Shown: positions 53,722-62,900, counted from the stretch's first letter. The stretch: DNA of 64,000 nt from Martinezella multihospitum (GCF_900094585.1 NZ_FMAG01000002.1:636007-700006), one strand, 5' to 3'. Numbers and translations: made by a program. Notes: generated by a model not told the origin, from the letters alone.

Positions 53722-53867
53722 CGCGCACTTTCATCCGATGTAAGGCGGCCGCCGGGATGTCGGCAAGCCGCCTTATCATTTTGATTAGGGTCATTTTTTC
53801 CACTCGCCGGAACCCTCATGCCTGCCATGCGTTGGGCAATTGCCACGCAGAACAGGGAGGGTGTTCC

Positions 53868-54380
53868 ATGAAGCGGATCATGATCGTTGCAATTCTCGCT
53901 CTTGCAGCAGCGACGCCTGCGGCAGCGCAAACCCAAAGTCAGAATACCGCCACTGCTGATTTCGTCGGCCTCGACGGCAAGCAGGCCGGCCGGGCGACGT
54001 TGACCGAGGGCAAAAAGGGCGTGCTGATCGAGATGGAAGTGTCCGGCATGCCCGCCAATCGCTGGGTCGCCTTCCATATCCATGAAAATAGCCGTTGCGA
54101 CCATACGCACGGCTTCGAGTCCGCCGGTGGTCATTTCAATCCCACCAAGGCGGAGCACGGCTTTCTGGCCGCCAACGGGCCGCATGCCGGCGATATGCCC
54201 AACCAGTATGTCGATCAGGATGGCAAGCTGCGCGCCCAGGTCTTCAACGGCATGGTGTCGCTGAACGGCAAGAACGGCATCCGCGGCCGCACGCTGATGA
54301 TCCATGCCGACTCGGATGATTACCGCAGCCAGCCCGTCGGCGGCGCCGGCAAGCGCCTGGCATGTGCCGTCATTCAATAG
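53868..54380 (+). CDS. sodC: Cu/Zn superoxide dismutase
   Basis: 170 residues. Signal peptide (I-M-I-V-A-I-L-A-L-A-A-A-T-P-A-A-A), so periplasmic. Metal ligands: H-I-H in F-H-I-H-E-N, H in G-G-H-F-N-P, the Zn set H-G-F-L-A and D-M-P, and H in M-I-H-A-D-S-D-D-Y; cysteines in S-R-C and L-A-C for the disulfide. GGGAGGGTG before the ATG. Flanked by the two EF-hand genes. Confidence 0.96.
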   Translation: MKRIMIVAILALAAATPAAAQTQSQNTATADFVGLDGKQAGRATLTEGKKGVLIEMEVSGMPANRWVAFHIHENSRCDHTHGFESAGGHFNPTKAEHGFLAANGPHAGDMPNQYVDQDGKLRAQVFNGMVSLNGKNGIRGRTLMIHADSDDYRSQPVGGAGKRLACAVIQ

Positions 54381-54620
54381 GAAAGCAGCCAATAGAGGCT
54401 CGAAAATGATTCGAGCATTGAGCCGGTGGAAATTCAAGCAACGGTTGTTCCGGTCGCGTAAGCGCCCACCGGCAATATGATTCGATGGCTGTCAATTATG
54501 GTTAATGGTGAATTAACACCAATCTCAATCCGCGAGGCAAAACGGCCTATCCTGTTTGCAGATGACTAAGCGTGCCGGGGTCTTTCAACCACGCGATGGC
54601 ATTTGCCGTAGGAGATTTGG

Positions 54621-55283
54621 ATGAGCGGGGTTTCTTCAATTGGAAGCAGCATGACGGCTGCCTCGTACAGTCCCCTGGATAAGAATCAGGATGGTGTCGT
54701 GGATGCTCAGGAGCTGGAGGCGGCGGCGCAATCCGGCCTCCTGTCGGCGAGCATTGTCAACGACGAGAATGGCGACAGCAGCAGCGATCCGAGCGCCACG
54801 GACGTCTTTTCCGGCAATCTGGCGTCGATGCTGTTGCAGATGCAGCAGAACACCCAGTCAAGCAGCTCCACGTCAGGGGACGGCTCTTCCAGCGAATCCC
54901 CCATGGACCAGCTGTTTGCCAGCCTCGACACCAATCAGGACGGCACGATTTCGCAGGACGAGTTCGTCGCCGGGCGTCCGAAGGACATGAGCCAAAGCGA
55001 TGCAGAAGCCTTGTTCAAGAGCCTGGATACACAAAACGCCGGCTCCCTGACCAAGGATCAGTTCGCCGAGGGCCTCGATGCTCTGAAATCGTCGGATGTT
55101 TCCGCCGCCGATATGCTGTCTCTGGAGCCGAGTACGAGCGACAGCAATCCAACGGATGCCGCGACGCTTGCCAAGGATCAGGCGCTGGACGTCTTGCTGA
55201 ACAACATGCAGGAACCGTCGTCGCTTTATCAGAACACCTATGGCCAGTATGATCCGGACCAAACGGATGGCGTCGCCGTGTGA
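54621..55283 (+). CDS. EF-hand domain protein, larger, with TYGQYD motif
   Basis: 220 residues. EF-hand loops D-K-N-Q-D-G-V-V-D-A-Q-E and D-T-N-Q-D-G-T-I-S-Q-D-E are complete; a third (D-T-Q-N-A-G-S-L-T-K-D-Q) has lost some ligands. Ser-rich linkers. Ends Y-Q-N-T-Y-G-Q-Y-D-P-D, matching the tail of the protein at 53383. No signal peptide. TAGGAGA precedes the ATG. Confidence 0.88.
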   Translation: MSGVSSIGSSMTAASYSPLDKNQDGVVDAQELEAAAQSGLLSASIVNDENGDSSSDPSATDVFSGNLASMLLQMQQNTQSSSSTSGDGSSSESPMDQLFASLDTNQDGTISQDEFVAGRPKDMSQSDAEALFKSLDTQNAGSLTKDQFAEGLDALKSSDVSAADMLSLEPSTSDSNPTDAATLAKDQALDVLLNNMQEPSSLYQNTYGQYDPDQTDGVAV

Positions 55284-55340
55284 TCGCGGTGGTTCATTGC
55301 TGTGAAACGAGCGGAGATTGCGAAACGCGATCTCCGTTTT

Positions 55341-55874
55341 TTATGCGCCAGTGCTCAAGGCGGCCAAGGGCAGCATGAAAGGCGCATTGCCGTCAGTATC
55401 TGCGCCACGGCCGATCTCTTTGACTGCGGCAACGAGACGCCCCCGGCGCCCGAGCATGTCATCGCCGATGGCGACCAGCCGGGCATTCGGCGTGGCGAAT
55501 GGCGAACTCGCGCGCAACCGATGCGCAAGCGCCAGATCGTCTTCTTCCGGGTGAACGACCAAAGCCGCGATCAGTGCTGCCGCTGGCGAGCGCGAGACGC
55601 CCATCCAGCAATGGATGAGCAAAGGCGCGCTTCGATCCCAACCGGTCGCGAAATCGATGATGGCGCGGACATGCGTCTCCTGCGGGGCGACGAGATCGCC
55701 GGTCCCGGCAAAGTTGATGTCGTTCATGTTGAGCAGCAGATGCCGATCCGCCTTGATGACGGCAGGCCGATGAAAATTCTGCTCCTTGGCCATCAGGCTG
55801 ATCATTTCGCGCGCGCCATGGCGAACGGCCATTTCGGCGATGCGCGCCAGCGGCGATATGACGATCGCGGTCAC
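55341..55874 (-). CDS. Protein-tyrosine/dual-specificity phosphatase-like protein
   Basis: 177 residues. The active-site loop is I-H-C-W-M-G-V-S-R-S, i.e. H-C-x5-R, with an Asp (D in N-F-A-G-T-G-D region or D-F-A) as possible acid. Substrate unknown. It overlaps the stop of the upstream HD gene by 4 nt (ATGA), third gene of a coupled operon. Confidence 0.88.
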   Translation of the reverse strand: MTAIVISPLARIAEMAVRHGAREMISLMAKEQNFHRPAVIKADRHLLLNMNDINFAGTGDLVAPQETHVRAIIDFATGWDRSAPLLIHCWMGVSRSPAAALIAALVVHPEEDDLALAHRLRASSPFATPNARLVAIGDDMLGRRGRLVAAVKEIGRGADTDGNAPFMLPLAALSTGA

Positions 55875-56488
55875 GCGCCGATCCTCATGGCAGCACGCTC
55901 CGCCTCGATCGTCTCGAAGCGCTTGAGGAACAGCCGTTGTGCCTCGATCGCCGGCACGGGATCGATCGGCAGCATCTCGCGTGTGATATCGCGCGGCTGG
56001 CCGAAGAATTTGCGGGCTTCATCGGGCGTGAAGCCGGCAAGCAGCGTCGCCTCGAAGTAGGCGGAGATCGTATCGGCCTTCTTGATCTTTTCCTTGAGCT
56101 TTGGCGCGCAATGCGGGGGCAGGGTGAAGCGTCGGTAGATCGCCGCTTCGAGCCGCTTCTCCACGACCTTGTAATCGCCGCCGACGACGGACTTGAACGG
56201 CGAGATCATGTCGCCGATCACATATTCCGGCGCATCATGCAGCAAGGCGGCAAGCAGTTCGTCCGGCGTTGCCGGATTGAGGTGGCGAAAGATTGCCTCC
56301 ACGACAAGGCTGTGCTGTGCCACCGAAAAGGCGTGATCGCCGGAGGTCTGCCCGTTCCAGCGGGCGACACGGGCAAGCCCGTGCGCGATGTCGCCGATCT
56401 CGACATCGAGCGGCGATGGGTCGAGCAGGTCGAGCCGGCGCCCGGATAGCATGCGCTGCCAGGCGCGCGTCGCCTTGGCGGATATCAT
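55871..56488 (-). CDS. HD domain hydrolase, YfbR-like 5'-nucleotidase family
   Basis: 205 residues. H-S-L-V-V-E, L-L-H-D-A-P-E-Y and D-T-I-S-A-Y-F-E give the HD metal site. Resembles YfbR/HDDC2-type deoxyribonucleoside 5'-monophosphatases. Overlaps both neighbours by 4 nt, so translation is coupled with the YgfZ-like gene upstream and the phosphatase downstream. Confidence 0.9.
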   Translation of the reverse strand: MISAKATRAWQRMLSGRRLDLLDPSPLDVEIGDIAHGLARVARWNGQTSGDHAFSVAQHSLVVEAIFRHLNPATPDELLAALLHDAPEYVIGDMISPFKSVVGGDYKVVEKRLEAAIYRRFTLPPHCAPKLKEKIKKADTISAYFEATLLAGFTPDEARKFFGQPRDITREMLPIDPVPAIEAQRLFLKRFETIEAERAAMRIGA

Positions 56489-57324
56489 GCCGACGCCTCA
56501 TCGGCGCTGGTGGGGAAGGAGAGGCCGGACCAGGCTGGAAGAGAGACGGTGATGTCGACACCGCCAGCTTTTATCGGAGCCTCTTCGGCAATGGCTTCGC
56601 CGGCCCGGTCGATGCGGACGATGGCAAGGCCCATATTGCCGGCGGTTGAGCCGAGCGTGCCGATCGGCTTGCTGCCGACAGTCAATTCCGTGCCGGAGGG
56701 CGGCAATTCGGCGCTGCCGTTGACGATGACGACCCGCCTGCGTGCCGTGCCGCGATGGTGCATGCGGGATATCACTTCCTGGCCGATATAGCAGCCCTTG
56801 CGGAAGCCCAGGCCGCCGTTCAGATCCATCAGCACATCGTGCGGGAACGCGTCCTGCAACGCGAAATCACGGCCGGAAACGGTGATGCCATTGGCGATCC
56901 GCAGCGCGTCATAAAGCGTCTCGGGATCGCTGCCATGTTCACCGGGCGTCCGCGTCAGGAGAATTCCAGCCTTGGCGAAGCGGCTGTCTCTTGGTCCATC
57001 CGTTGAGGCATCTCCCCATGCGACCGTGACGCCCTGTGCGTCCTCCGCGGCGAAATCGACTTTGGCACGCAAGCGATACATCGTGAGCCGCTTGAGCAGG
57101 CCTTCCCGCTGCGCCGTGTCGGTTTCAACCAGAAAGCCGGGGCCATCCCGCCAGATCATGAAGTCGAACAGGATCTTGCCTTGCGGCGTCAGCAGCGCGC
57201 CGGGGCGCGCCTCGTCGGCGCCAAGCGAGGCGAGATCGGTGGTGATGAGATTGTGCAGGAACGTCTCCGCCTCCGCGCCGGTGATGCGGATGAAGGAGCG
57301 CTCTCTCAGGAATACGGCTGGCAT
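56485..57324 (-). CDS. ygfZ: YgfZ-like folate-binding protein (Fe-S cluster maturation)
   Basis: 279 residues. The hallmark R-K-G-C-Y-I-G-Q-E (conserved Cys) lies about two-thirds in, and the fold is that of the T-protein GcvT. YgfZ/Iba57 proteins help repair or build certain Fe-S enzymes, using tetrahydrofolate. Start at 57324 (M-P-A-V-F-L) after GCGGAAC; the open frame continues to 57489 without family likeness. First of three coupled genes. Confidence 0.93.
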   Translation of the reverse strand: MPAVFLRERSFIRITGAEAETFLHNLITTDLASLGADEARPGALLTPQGKILFDFMIWRDGPGFLVETDTAQREGLLKRLTMYRLRAKVDFAAEDAQGVTVAWGDASTDGPRDSRFAKAGILLTRTPGEHGSDPETLYDALRIANGITVSGRDFALQDAFPHDVLMDLNGGLGFRKGCYIGQEVISRMHHRGTARRRVVIVNGSAELPPSGTELTVGSKPIGTLGSTAGNMGLAIVRIDRAGEAIAEEAPIKAGGVDITVSLPAWSGLSFPTSADEASA

Positions 57325-57397
57325 GATTGTTCCGCTGATTTGGCCTATCACGCAGAGGTAGGGCCTTCGGCGGGGAACCGCAAGTGCCCCGGCAGGA

Positions 57398-58156
57398 TCA
57401 TTCGCCCGAGGTGAAGAATTTCCAGCGGCCGTCCGGCGTGATGCCGACGCGATAGAAATTATAGCCGCCAAATTCCAGCATGTCGGCATAGTCGCCGGCC
57501 GTCACGATGCGCATTAGATCGACCTTCTCCGGCGTGGAGAGCGTCTTGATGTCCTTCTCGGCGAAATAGGGCCAGACATAGACTTCGTCAGGAGTTCCCT
57601 GACCGACATGGGCAAAGCCGGTCGACATGATATCGAGGAGAATGGACAGGATCTCGATGCCGTCGGGATCGCCTGAAAGGTCATGCAGGGTCTTGATAGG
57701 ATCTTCGCCGGGGTCGTCGGCGGTGACCTGCGTCTGCTTGAGCCCGCCGCCGACATTCATCAGCGGGCGCAGGCGCTCGAGATCGCCGGAAGCAGCAGCT
57801 TCCACGATCGCGGTGCGCAGCTTCTTTACGGGCTCCGGTGCCTTGTCGATATCGTAAAGGAATTCGACCGATTTGTTCGTGTTCGAAGTATCGCCGCTGC
57901 TCTGGCCGGCCTGCTTGTTGATCAGCGGATCGGGCATTGGCAGCGCGTTATTGGCGGGCGCTTCCAGCGCCTGTTCGATCGGTTTCTCGTTCTTTTTCGG
58001 AGTGGACTGTGCTGCGTCTTTCGCCTGGGGGGGCGGCGGGTTGAGCTGGGAAAAGGCATTGGCCGGTAGCGGCAAGGCGGTGCTGCCCAAAAGCAGGGTT
58101 ACGGCAGCGAACGAGGCAATGGAACAGGTGAGCGCACTGCCTGGAAAGATACGCAT
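57398..58156 (-). CDS. Hypothetical secreted protein
   Basis: 252 residues, not recognised. Signal peptide (S-F-A-A-V-T-L-L-L-G-S-T-A-L-P, cut after A-N-A), a Pro/Ala/Lys-rich linker, then a folded domain ending Y-R-V-G-I-T-P-D-G-R-W-K-F-F-T-S-G-E. No catalytic motif visible. Starts at 58156 because the preceding frame is basic and has no ribosome site. Follows a 93-residue gene on the same strand. Confidence 0.8.
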   Translation of the reverse strand: MRIFPGSALTCSIASFAAVTLLLGSTALPLPANAFSQLNPPPPQAKDAAQSTPKKNEKPIEQALEAPANNALPMPDPLINKQAGQSSGDTSNTNKSVEFLYDIDKAPEPVKKLRTAIVEAAASGDLERLRPLMNVGGGLKQTQVTADDPGEDPIKTLHDLSGDPDGIEILSILLDIMSTGFAHVGQGTPDEVYVWPYFAEKDIKTLSTPEKVDLMRIVTAGDYADMLEFGGYNFYRVGITPDGRWKFFTSGE

Positions 58157-58172
58157 TAGCAATCTCTGAGTG

Positions 58173-58454
58173 TTATTGCAGGGTACGGTTCGGAGAGAAT
58201 TCACCAGCGAGCATGCGTTCACGCAGCGATTCGAGCAAGGCTTCGGCGCCCTGTTCCCCTTGAATCCGGATCGTCTCGCGAATGGCGTGGGCGATGGCTG
58301 CGTCGGCGATGATTTCGGGCTCGATGCCATCTGCCATGCCGTCGGCCCAAGCTTCATTCTGGTATTCCAGCGCTGCCTGCATCTTTTCATGAACGATCAT
58401 GTCGTCGATTTCGTTCAGGCTGGTTTCCATTGTTTCTTTCCTCGAGACGTTCAT
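58173..58454 (-). CDS. Hypothetical protein, acidic-helical
   Basis: 93 residues, not recognised. Predicted mostly helical, rich in Glu and Ala (E-K-M-Q-A-A-L-E-Y-Q-N-E-A). Two possible starts: 58454 (GTAAGGAC before it) and 58430 (CGAGGAAAG before it). 16 nt upstream of the secreted-protein gene; probably one operon. Confidence 0.7.
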   Translation of the reverse strand: MNVSRKETMETSLNEIDDMIVHEKMQAALEYQNEAWADGMADGIEPEIIADAAIAHAIRETIRIQGEQGAEALLESLRERMLAGEFSPNRTLQ

Positions 58455-58534
58455 GTCCTTACCACTTGCTTAATAACTCTATCAGCCTTTTCCCAAAACG
58501 ACACGGCTCGCTATGAAAAGAGGTTAATAAATCG

Positions 58535-58969
58535 TCAATTTCCAAAGCGTGCGGTGATTTCTGTCGCCAGTGTTGCACCTTCGTTACGGTATCGCTCTTC
58601 CGCGACGCGGGCCTGCGGCGTGCAATTCGTGTAAACCGATGCAAAGGACCGATATCCACGGTTGAAGGCCGCAGTGAGCCTTTCTTTTCGTTTCGGCTCG
58701 CTCTTGGTCTCCGTGTCGAGCAAGTGCTGCATGTCGCCGCGCCATCCGTCTTCCCGCGTCGGGCTGCACAGATTGCGCAAATAGTCGATCGAGCCGAGAA
58801 TTTCGGAGAGCCGGGAGAGCTGCTCGTCATAGGGCGCAGGCTGCTCGGTATTCGCATTATCGGCCGCCTGTGCCGGTGGCGCGCTTGCTGCCGGCTGTGC
58901 CGCAGCGGGAAAGGCTACGGCAAGCGCGATGCAGATCAGAAGCGGTCGGCCAAGGCTGTTATGAATCAT
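58535..58969 (-). CDS. TIGR02301 family secreted protein
   Basis: 144 residues. Signal peptide (L-L-I-C-I-A-L-A-V-A-F-P-A-A-A) and a helical domain with R-N-L-C-S-P-T-R-E-D-G-W-R and N-R-G-Y-R-S-F-A and C-T, the conserved core of TIGR02301. Two cysteines may form a disulfide. Likely periplasmic; role unknown. Start at 58969 (M-I-H-N-S-L). Confidence 0.88.
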   Translation of the reverse strand: MIHNSLGRPLLICIALAVAFPAAAQPAASAPPAQAADNANTEQPAPYDEQLSRLSEILGSIDYLRNLCSPTREDGWRGDMQHLLDTETKSEPKRKERLTAAFNRGYRSFASVYTNCTPQARVAEERYRNEGATLATEITARFGN

Positions 58970-59063
58970 GTAACCATGTTGACCGGACAAGCATGACGGG
59001 AACAAGGCGGGGCAGGTGGTTTCCACGCCGATATTGCTCAGCATCGTTAATTTCGGCGCCGAG

Positions 59064-59483
59064 CTATGCGTTTGCTGCAGCAAGTCGTTCCACGCATTCG
59101 AGCACGCTGGCCGGGACGGGCAGCGTGCGCACCTCCTCCAGCGTGTACCAGCCAATGGCAGCTGCATCGTCGGCGGCTTCGGCAACCGCATCCACATCGG
59201 CATCCACAAGGAAGACCGAGAGCAGGAAGTGGCTCGTCAGGGTTCCGTCTGCCGCGTGGGAGCGCAGGTCGTAGGTCTCGAACAGGCGGGGATTGCGGGC
59301 TGATATGCCTGTTTCCTCCTTGAACTCGCGCAGTGCCGCGTCGGCCGGCGTCTCTCCTTCTTCGGCCCGCCCTCCCGGAAAGGCGTACATATCGGCGGAC
59401 GGCGGATTGCTGCGCAACACCAGCAGGAAGCGACCGTTGCGTTCGAGAATGGCGGAGGAAGCAGGGCGAGGATTGGAGGTCAT
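59064..59483 (-). CDS. Nudix hydrolase
   Basis: 139 residues. Perfect Nudix box: G-x5-E-x7-R-E-F-K-E-E-T-G-I starting at about residue 40. Short single-domain type of the MutT/NUDT class; substrate unknown. Start at 59483 is preferred since upstream codons to 59750 are basic and overlap the divergent ynfA region. Confidence 0.92.
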   Translation of the reverse strand: MTSNPRPASSAILERNGRFLLVLRSNPPSADMYAFPGGRAEEGETPADAALREFKEETGISARNPRLFETYDLRSHAADGTLTSHFLLSVFLVDADVDAVAEAADDAAAIGWYTLEEVRTLPVPASVLECVERLAAANA

Positions 59484-59647
59484 GGATCGCTTTGCATTCG
59501 GACAGGAAGATCGACGCGCGATGGCAACGAGCCATCTGCGACCAATTTCTACAGGAAACGGCGCTTGCTGTCCCGCGGGAAAGCCCCTTAACTCGCTCGC
59601 GGCCAAGGCAACGATTCTTAATGTGCCGAATACGGGGACGATCGGGG

Positions 59648-59968
59648 ATGATCTACGGGCTATATGCTTTGGCGGCTCTCGCCGAAATAGCGGGCTGCTT
59701 TGCGTTCTGGGCGTGGTTGCGTCTGTCGAAGCCCGTCTGGTGGCTCGCACCTGGCCTTGTCTCGCTGGCGCTCTTTGCCTGGCTGCTGGCGCTGGTGCCG
59801 AACGAGGCGGCCGGGCGCACTTTTGCTGCCTATGGCGGCGTCTATATCGTTGCCTCCATTCTGTGGCTCTGGCTCGCCGAAGGGCGGCTGCCGGATCGAT
59901 GGGATATTTCGGGTGCCGTCATCTGCCTCGTCGGGGCGGCGATCATTCTCCTCGGACCACGCGGCTGA
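59648..59968 (+). CDS. ynfA: UPF0060 (YnfA) family inner-membrane protein
   Basis: 106 residues with four hydrophobic helices: [36 protein letters not shown] and [11 protein letters not shown]. This is the YnfA layout, related to small multidrug transporters. It is divergent from the Nudix gene. Ribosome site is weak (GGGGA). Confidence 0.9.
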   Translation: MIYGLYALAALAEIAGCFAFWAWLRLSKPVWWLAPGLVSLALFAWLLALVPNEAAGRTFAAYGGVYIVASILWLWLAEGRLPDRWDISGAVICLVGAAIILLGPRG

Positions 59969-60011
59969 CCTTAGGCTTGACCCGGCGCCTTGCGGGTGCA
60001 ACACAGGCCTC

Positions 60012-60776
60012 ATGTGCGGACGTTTCGCTTTGACATCGACAGCAGACCAGGTGGGCGAAGCGCTCGGCGTCCTGCTGAATGACGGTTTTCCCGCGCGCTA
60101 CAATATCGCGCCGACGCAGCCGATCCTTGTCGTCATATCGGGCGACAGGCAGCGACCAGGCAGCAATTTGCCGGATCGTCGCGCCTTGCTCGTGCGCTGG
60201 GGCTTCATGCCCGATTGGGTGAAGGACCCCAAGGATTTCCCGCTGCTGATCAATGCACGGGCGGAAACGGCGATCGGCAAGGCCTCCTTCCGCGCGGCCA
60301 TGCGCCATCGCCGCATCCTCATCCCGGCATCCGGCTTCTACGAATGGCATCGGCCGCCGAAGGAAAGCGGCGAGAAGCCGCAAGCCTACTGGATTCGCCC
60401 TCGCAGGGGCGGTGTCATCGCGTTTGCCGGGCTTATGGAAACCTGGTCGTCGGCCGACGGTTCGGAAGTCGATACGGGTGCGATCCTGACGACTGCGGCA
60501 AACAGCGCCATTCGATCTATCCATGACCGAATGCCCGTCGTCATCAAGCCGGAGGATTTTGCCCGCTGGCTCGATTGCAAGACGCAGGAACCGCGCGACG
60601 TTCTCGATCTGATGAAGCCGGTCCAGGAGGATTTCTTCGAGGCGATCCCGGTTTCGGATCGTGTCAACAAGGTTGCCAATATGGGACCGGAGGTGCAGAC
60701 ACCCGTAACGCTCGATCCTGTCAGGAAGCCGCCGAAGAAGGCGGATCCGGAAGATGGCCAGCTAAGCCTTCTCTGA
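60012..60776 (+). CDS. SRAP (SOS response-associated peptidase) family protein
   Basis: 254 residues. M-C-G-R-F places the catalytic Cys2 after removal of Met; N-A-R-A-E-T, then S-G-F-Y-E-W and H-D-R-M-P-V complete the HMCES/YedK active site, which caps abasic sites in single-stranded DNA. Ends in D-G-Q-L-S-L-L, a clamp-binding-like tail (Q-x-S-L-L). Separate from ynfA by 43 nt. Confidence 0.94.
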   Translation: MCGRFALTSTADQVGEALGVLLNDGFPARYNIAPTQPILVVISGDRQRPGSNLPDRRALLVRWGFMPDWVKDPKDFPLLINARAETAIGKASFRAAMRHRRILIPASGFYEWHRPPKESGEKPQAYWIRPRRGGVIAFAGLMETWSSADGSEVDTGAILTTAANSAIRSIHDRMPVVIKPEDFARWLDCKTQEPRDVLDLMKPVQEDFFEAIPVSDRVNKVANMGPEVQTPVTLDPVRKPPKKADPEDGQLSLL

Positions 60777-60852
60777 GCGGCCGCCATTTTAGCGGCCAGT
60801 GACCGGAAATGCTGCCTGCCGGTATTGGTCGGCTGTGGGCAGAACTATATTC

Positions 60853-60993
60853 TCAGGCGATCTTCTTCTTGAGAGGCTTTGTCTTCAGCATCAGATGCGC
60901 TGCAAGAACGGCTTTCAGGCCCAGCGGACGATAATGCTTGCTGGGATCGATCTTTGCCTGCGGTTGTGCCGGCTGGTCTTTCTTCTGCGTCAT
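60853..60993 (-). CDS. 46-residue basic protein
   Basis: Starts M-T-Q-K-K-D-Q-P-A-Q, then H-Y-R-P-L-G-L-K-A-V-L-A-A-H-L-M-L-K and ends L-K-K-K-I-A. GAGGAGTGAAAC before the ATG is an excellent ribosome site. Basic and amphipathic, no membrane segment. Not recognised. It faces away from the SRAP gene and lies antisense to any read-through from it. Confidence 0.7.
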   Translation of the reverse strand: MTQKKDQPAQPQAKIDPSKHYRPLGLKAVLAAHLMLKTKPLKKKIA

Positions 60994-61320
60994 GTTTCAC
61001 TCCTCACCATGCTCCCCCGGAGCATTTTTCGATTCACAGTCGAGTAGTGCTTTTTGTCGTAAATCATGACAAATCGAAGGCGTTTGCCAATCAGCTTTTG
61101 TAAACAACGACCATATTTCGAGAGATTAGCGCCGAAACCTCGTGTAGAATCCGCACTGCCGCAATGTTCGAATCTGCGGAAATATCGCGCGGATCTGGCT
61201 TCCCATTAGGCCGATGAGCGATCGTCATGTCTCTGATTGATAAGGGAGACTTACAGACTAGCGGTTGCAGCGCGGCGACGCCGTCAAAGGGCCATTGCGC
61301 AGCGGTTTGATATGCCGGTC
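60994..61320. other. Intergenic region upstream of the 46-residue gene and downstream of pssA
   Basis: 327 nt. A plus-strand intrinsic-terminator-like hairpin lies at 61009-61029 (ATGCTCC/GGAGCAT with a T run). The rest is unremarkable, with moderate A+T content; no gene or repeat recognised. Confidence 0.45.
61009..61029 (+). terminator. Terminator-like hairpin downstream of the SRAP gene
   Basis: ATGCTCC (61009-61015) and GGAGCAT (61019-61025), 3-nt loop, then TTTTT. It could end SRAP transcription after passing antisense over the 46-residue gene; on the minus strand the same hairpin lies in the leader of that gene. Confidence 0.6.
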
Positions 61321-62181
61321 CTAGATATGCCGGCCGATGTCGTCGTTGGAATCGTCGACATTGGGATCGGCGGGACCGTTGATGGTGTAGGTGCCGTATT
61401 TCTTCGCCCACGAGCGTGCGCCGAAGGGCAGGGACAGCAAATAGATGACGACGGTCACGACCATGACATGCCACGTATAGCTCATCAGCAGCGCAACATA
61501 GACGACAAGGCCGAGCATGATCGGCAGCACCAGGTCGCGCCTTACGCCGTTGCCTTCCGATTTGCCGGACCATACGGGCAGGCGGCTGACCAGCAGGAAG
61601 CCGATGAGAACCGTGTAGGCTGCACCCCATAAGGCGAAGGTGCGGTCCGGCGTCAGCCCGAGAAAGCCGAGATAGACCGGCAGCAGCACCAGCATTGCGC
61701 CGGCAGGCGCCGGTACGCCGACGAAATATTCCGATTGCCAGGAGGCCTTGTGCTCGCGCTCGGCCATGACGTTGAAGCGGGCGAGCCGCAGGCCGGCGGC
61801 GATCGTGTAGATCAGCGCCGCGATCCAGCCGAGCGAGCGGGCCTGATCGAGCAGGAAGACATAGACGACGAGTGCCGGCGCGACGCCGAAATTGACGATA
61901 TCGGCGAGCGAATCCATCTGCGCGCCGAACTTCGAGGTGGCCTTCATCAGGCGCGCGACGCGCCCGTCGATGCCATCGAGGAAGGCTGCGACCAGCACGG
62001 CTGCAACGGCGAGCTCGTAGCGGCTTTCGAAAGCGAGGCGAATGCCCGTCAGGCCCGAGCAGATCGCCAGCACGGTGATCATGTTCGGCACGATCAGCCG
62101 CAACGGAATTTCCCGGAGACGCGGCCCGCGCGCTTCGTCGTTAGGCCCATGCGGCTCGAAAGGCGGAAAAGGCGTCTTCAT
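61321..62181 (-). CDS. pssA: CDP-diacylglycerol-serine O-phosphatidyltransferase
   Basis: 286 residues. The CDP-alcohol phosphatidyltransferase signature D-G-R-V-A-R-x8-G-x3-D-x3-D is complete, followed by several membrane helices. Makes phosphatidylserine from CDP-diacylglycerol and serine at the inner membrane. 20 nt after psd on the same strand: the psd-pssA operon of rhizobia. Confidence 0.96.
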   Translation of the reverse strand: MKTPFPPFEPHGPNDEARGPRLREIPLRLIVPNMITVLAICSGLTGIRLAFESRYELAVAAVLVAAFLDGIDGRVARLMKATSKFGAQMDSLADIVNFGVAPALVVYVFLLDQARSLGWIAALIYTIAAGLRLARFNVMAEREHKASWQSEYFVGVPAPAGAMLVLLPVYLGFLGLTPDRTFALWGAAYTVLIGFLLVSRLPVWSGKSEGNGVRRDLVLPIMLGLVVYVALLMSYTWHVMVVTVVIYLLSLPFGARSWAKKYGTYTINGPADPNVDDSNDDIGRHI

Positions 62182-62201
62182 CTCGCTCGTGTTCCTACGG
62201 T

Positions 62202-62900
62202 TCAGCTGCGGCGGCTAAGGGTTGCGCCCTTGGCCGAGCCGAATTCGGCAATGACGGTTTCACCGGCAATCGCCCGCTGGCCGACTGCAACGCGCGGCGA
62301 AGCACCTTCCGGCAGGAAGACATCGAGGCGCGAGCCGAAGCGGATGAGGCCGATGCGCTCGCCGGCATCCAGCGGCTCGTTCGGATGGACGAAGCAAAGA
62401 ATGCGGCGGGCAACGAGGCCGGCGATCTGCACGACGCCGATCTCGCCATGCTTGGTTTCGATCACGAGGCCGTTGCGCTCGTTCTGTTCGCTGGCCTTGT
62501 CGAGTTCGGCATTGAGGAAGCTGCCTTGGCGATAGGCGACGTTGGTGATGCGGCCGCGCATCGGCGAACGGTTCACGTGGCAATCGAAGACGTTCATGAA
62601 GACCGAGATACGCAGCATCGGCTGGCTGCCGAGATTGAGTTCGGCCGGCGGCGTCACCATCTGCACGCTTGAAACCTTGCCGTCGGCAGGCGATATCGCC
62701 AGATCATCGTCCTGCGGCGTCATACGCTCGGGATCGCGGAAGAAATAGGCGCACCATAAAGTCAGGATCAGACCGATCCAGAAGAGCGGCTTGAAGATCC
62801 AGCCCAGTACCAGCGACGCAACGAAGAAGCCTGCAATGAAGGGATAGCCCTCTTTGTGTACGGGAACGATGACGTTGCGTACGCTGTTCATCAAGCTCAT
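62202..62900 (-). CDS. psd: Phosphatidylserine decarboxylase
   Basis: 232 residues, the short proteobacterial type. N-terminal membrane helix ([13 protein letters not shown]), then I-R-F-G-S-R near the C-terminus, the Gly-Ser self-cleavage site that makes the pyruvoyl group. Converts phosphatidylserine to phosphatidylethanolamine. First gene of the pair with pssA. Confidence 0.96.
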   Translation of the reverse strand: MSLMNSVRNVIVPVHKEGYPFIAGFFVASLVLGWIFKPLFWIGLILTLWCAYFFRDPERMTPQDDDLAISPADGKVSSVQMVTPPAELNLGSQPMLRISVFMNVFDCHVNRSPMRGRITNVAYRQGSFLNAELDKASEQNERNGLVIETKHGEIGVVQIAGLVARRILCFVHPNEPLDAGERIGLIRFGSRLDVFLPEGASPRVAVGQRAIAGETVIAEFGSAKGATLSRRS

